Part shown: positions 31,621 through 37,262 of the stretch, one piece after another
Layout: each line of letters opens with the position of its first letter
Numbering within the stretch: position 1 is the stretch's first letter
Assembly: GCF_003149105.1 (NCBI RefSeq)
Contig: NZ_QGDS01000026.1
Span: forward strand, 1 to 37,262
Direction: 5' to 3'
Length of the DNA stretch: 37,262 nucleotides
DNA from: Faecalicatena contorta
Lineage (GTDB): Bacteria; Bacillota; Clostridia; Lachnospirales; Lachnospiraceae
Made by a program: the position numbers and the translations under genes
Notes under the pieces: generated by a model
Seen by the model: the letters and a program-made list of their open reading frames with translations, nothing else
The model's database searches: none
What the model was told of the DNA's origin: nothing

Positions 31621-32838
31621 ATGGTAAATATAGCGGTAATGGGATACGGTACAGTGGGCTCAGGGGTCGTGGAGGTCATCAATACCAATGGAAAAAGAAT
31701 CAACCAGAGAGTGGGAGATGAAATTAATATCAAGTACGTTCTGGACTTGAGAGAGTTTCCAGGGGACCCGGTTCAGGAGAAGCTGGTCCATGATTTTGAA
31801 GTGATTGTGAACGATCCGGAAGTGCAGATTGTTGCCGAGGTGATGGGCGGAATTGAGCCGGCATATACTTTTGTAAAAAGATGTCTGCAGGCGGGGAAAA
31901 GTGTTGCCACTTCTAATAAAGCTTTGGTTGCAAAGCATGGTGCAGAGCTTCTGTCTATTGCACGGGACAACAATATTAACTTCCTTTTTGAGGCCAGTGT
32001 AGGCGGGGGCATTCCGATTATCCGGCCCTTAAATTCTTCCATGACAGCAGATGAGATTGAGGAAATCACAGGAATTCTCAATGGTACCACAAACTATATG
32101 CTAAGCAAAATGTTTTACGAAGGGGCAGATTATGATGAAGTTCTGAAAGAAGCTCAGGATAAAGGATATGCAGAGCGAAATCCGGAGGCTGATGTGGAAG
32201 GCTATGATGCATGCAGGAAAATTGCAATTTTATCGTCTTTGATTTCCGGGCAGCAGGTTGATTTTGAGGATATCCATACAGAAGGAATTACGAAAATCAC
32301 AAAACAAGATATGATGTATGCAAAGGAACTGGGCATGACAATTAAGCTGCTTGCTTCCAGCAAGCGAGACGGCGACCATCTTCATGCGATTGTAGCTCCA
32401 TATATGCTACATAGAGAACACCCTCTTTACAATGTGAATGATGTGTTTAATGCTATTTTTGTTCACGGAAACGTCTTAGGAGATGCCATGTTTTATGGAA
32501 GCGGTGCAGGAAAGCTGCCCACAGCCAGTGCAGTAGTTTCTGACATTGTAGATGAGGCGAAGCATCTGAATAGAAATATTATGACTATGTGGGACAGTGA
32601 GAAATTAAATCTGCAGCCGATAGCAGACACAAGCAAGAAGTATTTTGTGAGGATTAAAGGTGATGTGGATGCCATGAAAGCACACTTGGAAAGTAAGTTT
32701 GGCCCTATTGAAATTGTGAAGGTGGAAGGGCTGGAAGATGAGTTTGGTTTCGTGACAGATGTGATGACGGAAGGAACTTATGAAGAACATGCGAAGGAAT
32801 TTCCGGGAATTCTGCATATGATACGTGTAGAGGGGTAG
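31621..32838 (+). CDS. hom: Homoserine dehydrogenase
   Basis: This enzyme reduces aspartate semialdehyde to homoserine with NAD(P)H, the branch point to threonine and methionine. The 405-aa protein has a Rossmann motif at the N-terminus (VAMGYGTVGSGVVEVI-like; here IAVMGYGTVGSGV), the conserved SNKALVAKHG and EASVGGGIPIIRPL, the catalytic region GILNGTTNYML, and AEADVEGYD-like substrate segment (here PEADVEGYDACRK). A C-terminal ACT-like regulatory domain (about 325-405, KKYFVRIKGDVDAM) implies feedback control, probably by threonine. AAAAGGAGG precedes the ATG. The apgM-like gene starts 21 bp downstream. Confidence 0.96.
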   Translation: MVNIAVMGYGTVGSGVVEVINTNGKRINQRVGDEINIKYVLDLREFPGDPVQEKLVHDFEVIVNDPEVQIVAEVMGGIEPAYTFVKRCLQAGKSVATSNKALVAKHGAELLSIARDNNINFLFEASVGGGIPIIRPLNSSMTADEIEEITGILNGTTNYMLSKMFYEGADYDEVLKEAQDKGYAERNPEADVEGYDACRKIAILSSLISGQQVDFEDIHTEGITKITKQDMMYAKELGMTIKLLASSKRDGDHLHAIVAPYMLHREHPLYNVNDVFNAIFVHGNVLGDAMFYGSGAGKLPTASAVVSDIVDEAKHLNRNIMTMWDSEKLNLQPIADTSKKYFVRIKGDVDAMKAHLESKFGPIEIVKVEGLEDEFGFVTDVMTEGTYEEHAKEFPGILHMIRVEG

Positions 32839-32859
32839 CATTTTGACTGGAGGCAGAGC

Positions 32860-34065
32860 ATGAAATATGTAATTGTATTATGTGACGGAATGGCGGATGA
32901 ACCCTTGGAGGAATTGGGTGGGAAGACACCGCTCCAGGTGGCAGAGACACCGAATATGGACCTTTTGGCTCCGAAATCTGAAATTGGCATGGTGCGTACT
33001 GTACCCCGGGAAATGTCTCCCGGAAGCGATACGGCAAACTTGTCTGTCATCGGATATGATCCAAGAGAGTATTATACAGGAAGATCTCCGCTGGAAGCTT
33101 TGAGTATTGGGGTAGATATGGAGCCGTCCGATGTGGCGTTCCGCTGCAATATTGTAACTTTAACAGAGGACCAGGATACCTATGAGGACAGAATCGTCAT
33201 AGACCACAGCTCCGACGAAATCAGCACAGAAGATGCCGCCGTTCTTATAGAGGCTCTGAAGGAAGGGCTGTCCCGGGAAGGTTACGAATTCCATGTGGGA
33301 ACCAGCTACCGTCATCTGCTGATTCAGAAAGCAGGAAAAGTGGTGGAACTGACAGCTCCCCATGACATTCTCACAAAGCGGATCGGAGACTATTTGCCGG
33401 AAGATCCGGTGCTGGGCGAAATGATGAGAAAAAGCTATGAAATCCTGTCCGTCCATCCTCTGAATGTGGAGAGAAAGAAAAACGGCAGGAATCCGGCCAA
33501 TTCTGCATGGTTCTGGGGAGCAGGGACAAGACCCGCGCTGACCTCATTTGAGGAGAAGTATGGGAAACGGGGCGCTATGATATCTGCAGTGGATTTGCTC
33601 AAGGGAATTGCAGTGGGTGCGGAAATGCACAATATCTTCGTGCCAGGTGCCAACGGCGGGCTGCACACCAACTATGCAGGAAAAGCAAAGGCGGCAGTAG
33701 AGGCGCTGACAGAGGAGGGCTATGATTTCGCCTATATTCATGTAGAAGCACCGGATGAGATGGGGCATCAGGGAAATACAGGAGATAAAATCAAAGCTAT
33801 TGAGAATATAGATACTTACATTATTGGACCGGTGGCGGAAATGCTGGAGGCTGCCGGGGAAAGTTTTCGTATGATGATATTGCCGGATCATCCGACTCCT
33901 GTCCGTATACGGACTCATACGAAAGAACCGGTTCCTTATCTGCTTTATGACAGCAGGAAGGTAGTTGGGAAAATGCCGGAATATCATGAAGGAACGGCAT
34001 CGAAAACAGGAATCAGAGAGGAAGAGGGGTATAGGCTGATTGCCCGCCTGTTTGAGCAAGAGTGA
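32860..34065 (+). CDS. Alkaline phosphatase-superfamily protein, ApgM-like; proposed homoserine kinase
   Basis: By sequence this 401-aa protein belongs to the cofactor-independent phosphoglycerate mutase (archaeal ApgM) group: metal-binding VLCDGMADEPLEELGGKTPL at the N-terminus, the Ser nucleophile region GSDTANLSVIGYDP, and the DEMGHQGN and LPDHPTPVR metal motifs. Here it sits exactly between hom and lysC with short gaps. A family of such proteins has been proposed to supply homoserine kinase activity in genomes that lack thrB, based on this kind of gene context. I infer that role here; phosphoglycerate mutase is the alternative, and whether a thrB exists elsewhere cannot be seen. Residues around the nucleophile are intact. 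Confidence 0.8.
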   Translation: MKYVIVLCDGMADEPLEELGGKTPLQVAETPNMDLLAPKSEIGMVRTVPREMSPGSDTANLSVIGYDPREYYTGRSPLEALSIGVDMEPSDVAFRCNIVTLTEDQDTYEDRIVIDHSSDEISTEDAAVLIEALKEGLSREGYEFHVGTSYRHLLIQKAGKVVELTAPHDILTKRIGDYLPEDPVLGEMMRKSYEILSVHPLNVERKKNGRNPANSAWFWGAGTRPALTSFEEKYGKRGAMISAVDLLKGIAVGAEMHNIFVPGANGGLHTNYAGKAKAAVEALTEEGYDFAYIHVEAPDEMGHQGNTGDKIKAIENIDTYIIGPVAEMLEAAGESFRMMILPDHPTPVRIRTHTKEPVPYLLYDSRKVVGKMPEYHEGTASKTGIREEEGYRLIARLFEQE

Positions 34066-34118
34066 AAGAAAGCTTGGTTTCCCGGACTCTTGCACGGGGC
34101 AGCGGCTAGGAGGAAATT

Positions 34119-35327
34119 ATGCTGATAGTAAAGAAATTTGGGGGCAGCTCGGTTGCGGACCGGGAATGTATTTTCCGCGTAGCGGAGCGCTGCATAGAAG
34201 ATTATAAAAAAGGAAACGATATCGTTGTTGTATTATCGGCAATGGGAGATACGACAGACGAGTTAATCGAAAAGGCAAAAAATATCACGCCGGAACCATC
34301 CAGAAGGGAAATGGATATGCTGCTGACAACAGGAGAACAGATTTCCGTTTCCCTGATGGCGATGGCAATGGATTCATTGGGAGTACCTGCAATTTCGCTG
34401 AATGCATTTCAGATAAGAATGCACTGCACGTCTGCATATGGCAATGCCAGGTTGAAGCGTGTGGAGGCGGAGCGGATACGCCATGAGCTGGATTCCAGAA
34501 AAATTGTGATTGTAACAGGATTCCAGGGAGTAAATAAATACGAGGATTATGCTACGTTAGGACGGGGCGGTTCCGATACCACAGCCGTAGCTATTGCGGC
34601 AGCCCTGCACGCAGACGCCTGTGAAATCTATACAGATGTAAACGGGGTCTACACGGCAGACCCGCGTGTAGTACCGAATGCAAGAAAACTGGATGCCATC
34701 AGCTATGATGAAATGCTGGAGCTTGCGTCACTGGGGGCGCGGGTGCTTCATAACCGTTCGGTGGAGATGGCAAAAAAATACGGGGTGCAGTTAGTGGTAC
34801 GCTCCAGTCTGAACAGGGAAGAAGGAACGGTAGTCAAGGAGGTAGTAAAATTGGAAAAAATGTTAATCAGCGGAGTGGCTTCTGATAAAAATACATCAAG
34901 AGTTTCCGTAATTGGAGTGGATGATAAACCTGGTGTAGCATTTAAAATATTTAATACTCTTGCCAAAAAGGGAATCAATGTGGATATCATCCTGCAGTCT
35001 GTAGGACGTGAAGGAACGAAAGACATTTCCTTTACGATTGCTCAGGATGACTTGAATAAAACACTGAAAATACTGGAGGAAAACAAGGAAGCACTGACAA
35101 TTCAGAATATCGGCCATGAAGATAGTGTGGCAAAGATATCTATTGTCGGAGCAGGCATGATGAGCAATCCTGGTGTTGCAGCAAAAATGTTTGAATCAAT
35201 GTTTAATGCAAATGTAAATATCAAAATGATATCTACATCTGAAGTACGGATTACTGTGCTGATAGATGAAAACGATGTAGACCGGGCAATGCGGGCAGTA
35301 CATGACGGTTTCGGTTTGGGTGATTAA
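34119..35327 (+). CDS. lysC: Aspartate kinase
   Basis: Aspartate kinase phosphorylates aspartate to open the lysine/threonine/methionine pathway. The 402-aa protein starts MLIVKKFGGSSVADRECIFR (KFGGSSV signature), has the TTGEQISVSLMAMAM and GRGGSDTTAVAIAAALHADA nucleotide/substrate motifs, and two C-terminal ACT domains (about 262-402) for feedback inhibition. AGGAGGAAATT precedes the ATG. It is the last gene of the prfB-hom-apgM-like-lysC series and is followed by a terminator stem, where the group II intron has inserted. Confidence 0.96.
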   Translation: MLIVKKFGGSSVADRECIFRVAERCIEDYKKGNDIVVVLSAMGDTTDELIEKAKNITPEPSRREMDMLLTTGEQISVSLMAMAMDSLGVPAISLNAFQIRMHCTSAYGNARLKRVEAERIRHELDSRKIVIVTGFQGVNKYEDYATLGRGGSDTTAVAIAAALHADACEIYTDVNGVYTADPRVVPNARKLDAISYDEMLELASLGARVLHNRSVEMAKKYGVQLVVRSSLNREEGTVVKEVVKLEKMLISGVASDKNTSRVSVIGVDDKPGVAFKIFNTLAKKGINVDIILQSVGREGTKDISFTIAQDDLNKTLKILEENKEALTIQNIGHEDSVAKISIVGAGMMSNPGVAAKMFESMFNANVNIKMISTSEVRITVLIDENDVDRAMRAVHDGFGLGD

Positions 35328-35337
35328 AACAAAAAAT

Positions 35338-35368
35338 CTGGGAGGGGGGCCTGCGGCCACCCTCCCAG
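35338..35368 (+). terminator. lysC terminator stem interrupted at its 3' flank by the intron
   Basis: CTGGGAGGG (35338-35346) pairs with CCCTCCCAG (35360-35368), with an inner GGCC/GGCC (35348-35351 with 35355-35358). The next bases are TCTGTATA and then the intron. The usual T tract is absent, either lost or never present; downstream exon DNA lies beyond 37259. Confidence 0.8.
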
Positions 35369-35790
35369 TCTGTATAGTGCGCCCGGCGGGCGCACGTTTC
35401 AACGGGTGTGAGTCCCGAGTCCGCCTGGTAGTAGGAAGGACATAGCCAATGGCAAGGGTGTTGTGGGTGACTACGAATCTGAAGGAAGCCGGATGGCAAA
35501 TCTCTGGTCTGACGCACAGAAATCATATCAGGCTAAAATCGGGGGTAAGGCTGCTATACAAGTTGAAGCCCAATAACTACACGGAACCGATTGTGGTAAA
35601 TATGGCAGATGGATGGAGAGAAGGAACGTGCGAGTACCCGGGGAGATCTGCATGATGCGCTCTGAAAGGAGTAACTATTATCGCAAGGTAATACTGAACA
35701 TGCAGAAGTCAGCAGAGGTCGTAGTAGTCGAGAGGTGAAGGACCGAATCAATAGGAGTCCCAAGTATAACCGAGAAAGGAGGAATGGCTG

Positions 35791-37188
35791 ATGAAGGCAG
35801 AAAACTCTGATAACAGAGACTGTCCGCAAAGAGATAGTGCGGAACATGAAGGGTATGCGGAAGTGCGTAGGTCATTCCGCTCGATATGGAAAGAAAAGGA
35901 CAGTGCACAGCCAGAACTCTTGGAGAAGATACTGTATAAGGACAACTTAAACAGAGCTTATAAAAGGGTGAAGGCAAGCAAGGGAGCACCGGGAATTGAC
36001 GGAATAAGCGTTGATGAGATAGGTGCATACCTACGGGATAATCAAGAAACCATTATCGAGAGGATATACAAGGGGAAATATACACCCGACCCGGTAAGGG
36101 GCAAAGAAATCCCAAAAGCAGACGGTGGAATGCGAAAGCTTGGTATTCCAACAGTCAAAGACCGTATTTTTCAGCAAGCCATTGCACAACAACTGATGCC
36201 GATTTATGAAGCGCAATTCTCGGATGGAAGCTTCGGTTATCGCCCGGGAAGAAATGCGAAAGATGCCATCATTAAGGTGAAGGAGTATGCAGAAGAGGGT
36301 TATCGCTATGCAGTATCAATTGACCTCTCGAGGTACTTTGACACCCTGAACCACGAATTATTGCTGAACATTCTTCGGAGAAATGTGAAGGATGAAAGAG
36401 TAATACAGTGGATTAAGAGGTACTTGAGGAGTGGTGTCCTGGAAGATGGAGTAGTCGTGGACACAGAGGAAGGTTCACCACAGGGTGGAAATCTGTCTCC
36501 ACTACTGGCAAATGTTTATCTCAATGAGTTTGACCAAGAATTCCAAAAGAGAGGAGTTCCGTTCGTACGTTATGCAGATGATATCGTTGTGTTGGCAAAG
36601 AGCGAAAGAGCCGCAAAGAGACTTTTGGAGACAAGCACGAATTATCTTGAAGGAAAGCTTAAGCTGACCGTAAACAAAGATAAAAGTCGTGTGGTCAGTG
36701 TGTTTGCAATCCGAAATTTTAAATTCCTTGGCTTCGCATTGGGAAGGAACGGGGAGGGTATATTTGTCCGAGTTCATCCGAAGTCATGGAAGAAGTTTAA
36801 ATCCAAGCTGAAAGAGCTTTCTTCCCGAAGGTCTGTTCAGAGCATACGACCGGCATTGGAAAAGATAAAGGTATATGCCAGAGGATGGCTTAACTATTAC
36901 GGAACTGCAAGGATTAAAAATCCCATTGATGCCATCAACGGGTGGCTTTACCATCGGATTCGTATGTGTATTTGGAAACAATGGAAGAAACCGAAAACCA
37001 AGAAACGCAATCTGATGAAGCTTGGCATACCCGAATATTTTGCACACCAGGCGGCCAATAGCCGAAGGAAATACTGGTATGTATCGGGTATGGGTGCGGT
37101 CAACAGAGCATTAACAAAAGAAAGACTGATAAACAGTGGCTTTTATGACTTAGCCACAGCCTATCAGTCTGTGCACATCAACTATTGA
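35791..37188 (+). CDS. ltrA: Group II intron reverse transcriptase/maturase
   Basis: The 465-aa protein both assists intron splicing and copies the intron RNA at the target. Reverse transcriptase blocks follow in order: SKGAPGIDGISVDEI (RT0-1), RKLGIPTVKDRIFQQAIAQQ, FSDGSFGYRPGRNAKDAI, VSIDLSRYFDTLNHELLL, GSPQGGNLSPLLANVYL, and the catalytic YADD at 261-264. The maturase X domain follows (KIKVYARGWLNYYGTA). The protein ends after the X and short DNA-binding regions, with no HNH endonuclease motif. A GAAAGGAGG ribosome binding site lies about 9 bases before the ATG. No frameshift or stop interrupts it, so the element may be active. Confidence 0.95.
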   Translation: MKAENSDNRDCPQRDSAEHEGYAEVRRSFRSIWKEKDSAQPELLEKILYKDNLNRAYKRVKASKGAPGIDGISVDEIGAYLRDNQETIIERIYKGKYTPDPVRGKEIPKADGGMRKLGIPTVKDRIFQQAIAQQLMPIYEAQFSDGSFGYRPGRNAKDAIIKVKEYAEEGYRYAVSIDLSRYFDTLNHELLLNILRRNVKDERVIQWIKRYLRSGVLEDGVVVDTEEGSPQGGNLSPLLANVYLNEFDQEFQKRGVPFVRYADDIVVLAKSERAAKRLLETSTNYLEGKLKLTVNKDKSRVVSVFAIRNFKFLGFALGRNGEGIFVRVHPKSWKKFKSKLKELSSRRSVQSIRPALEKIKVYARGWLNYYGTARIKNPIDAINGWLYHRIRMCIWKQWKKPKTKKRNLMKLGIPEYFAHQAANSRRKYWYVSGMGAVNRALTKERLINSGFYDLATAYQSVHINY

Positions 37189-37189
37189 A

Positions 37190-37256
37190 AGCGCCGTGTA
37201 CCGAACGGTACGCACGGTGCTGTGAGAGGACGGCGGTTAGTCACTGCCTCCTACTC
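37190..37256 (+). ncRNA. Group II intron domains V and VI
   Basis: Domain V: AGCGCCGTG (37190-37198) pairs with CACGGTGCT (37213-37221) and TACC with GGTA, loop GAAC, two-base CG bulge at 37211-37212; the AGC catalytic triad is at 37190-37192. Domain VI: GAG/CTC and AGG/CCT helices leave A37253 as a single unpaired base, 7 nt from the 3' end at 37259, the textbook branch-point position. Confidence 0.9.
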
Positions 37257-37262
37257 GATTAA

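Larger units (their letters stand above)
35377..37259 (+). mobile_element. Group II intron, apparently full length
   Basis: A retroelement that splices as RNA and inserts into DNA with its maturase. The 5' end GTGCG (35377-35381) matches the GUGYG consensus. About 410 bp of structured RNA (domains I-III region) precede the maturase gene. Domain V (37190-37221) and domain VI (37224-37256) end at GAT, giving 1883 bp. The exon bases TGTATA (35371-35376) abutting the 5' end are perfectly complementary to TATACA at 35555-35560, a strong IBS1/EBS1 pair that supports the 5' boundary. Insertion just after a terminator hairpin, and a maturase lacking an endonuclease domain, suggest the group IIC type; class not proven. 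Confidence 0.9.

Noticed and set aside
35449..35655. 68-aa ORF upstream of the maturase gene
   Set aside because: It lies within the structured RNA of the group II intron and contains the EBS1 sequence; there is no ribosome binding site, and the sequence is constrained as ribozyme.
1..37262. CRISPR arrays, tRNA or rRNA genes
   Set aside because: No regularly spaced direct repeats, cloverleaf-like segments or rRNA sequence were seen on reading through the window.

Overview
The window looks like a chromosomal segment from a low-to-mid GC anaerobic Firmicute, most likely a Lachnospiraceae-type Clostridium relative. The grounds are the gene content (DUF1846 protein, class III fructose-bisphosphatase, HPr kinase, long-form HPF, eukaryote-type HisA, hom/apgM-like/lysC cluster, secA-prfB order), the strong purine-rich ribosome binding sites and the TTGACA/TATAAT promoters. 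No rRNA, tRNA or CRISPR array was seen. This placement is inference from family knowledge; no search was run.

Layout. 1-1046: right part of an IS3-family element whose left end lies outside the window. 1093-4336 (minus): pyrG (CTP synthase) and a DUF1846 protein. 4479-10417 (plus): ftsH, uvrC, hprK and a ROK glucokinase. 10538-13096 (minus): a class A penicillin-binding protein with a repetitive acidic tail. 13097-16938: an AT-rich accessory island of small genes. 16939-18269 (plus): yigZ-family gene and a lipoprotein. 18397-21338 (minus): typA, a PsiE-like membrane protein and hpf. 21597-27653 (plus): an atypical SSB-like gene, dapA, dapB, fbp, a small lipoprotein and hisA. 27789-35327 (plus): secA, prfB with its +1 programmed frameshift, hom, an apgM-like gene and lysC. 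35377-37259: an apparently complete group II intron with its maturase gene, inserted just after the lysC terminator stem.

How the genes fit together. Most of the window is housekeeping: membrane proteolysis, excision repair, carbon regulation, peptidoglycan synthesis, protein export, translation termination and ribosome hibernation. Five genes in two clusters belong to the aspartate family: lysC, hom and the apgM-like proposed homoserine kinase make the threonine branch, dapA and dapB the lysine/diaminopimelate branch.

The part least explained by known systems is the island at 13.1-16.9 kb. A dCMP-deaminase-family gene and an unrelated 92-aa gene each sit behind a near-identical regulatory module (a TTGTA-N4-TACAA dyad, then a TTGATR-N17-TATYCT promoter), and each is followed by a near-identical terminator, as if two different coding sequences occupy the same expression cassette. 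Between and after them lie minus-strand small genes (57 aa; a DUF4163/DUF3298-like protein; a 54-aa DUF6774-like protein) whose leaders share a GGTG(C)TTAT-type ribosome-binding motif. Both window edges are mobile elements lying downstream of core genes.
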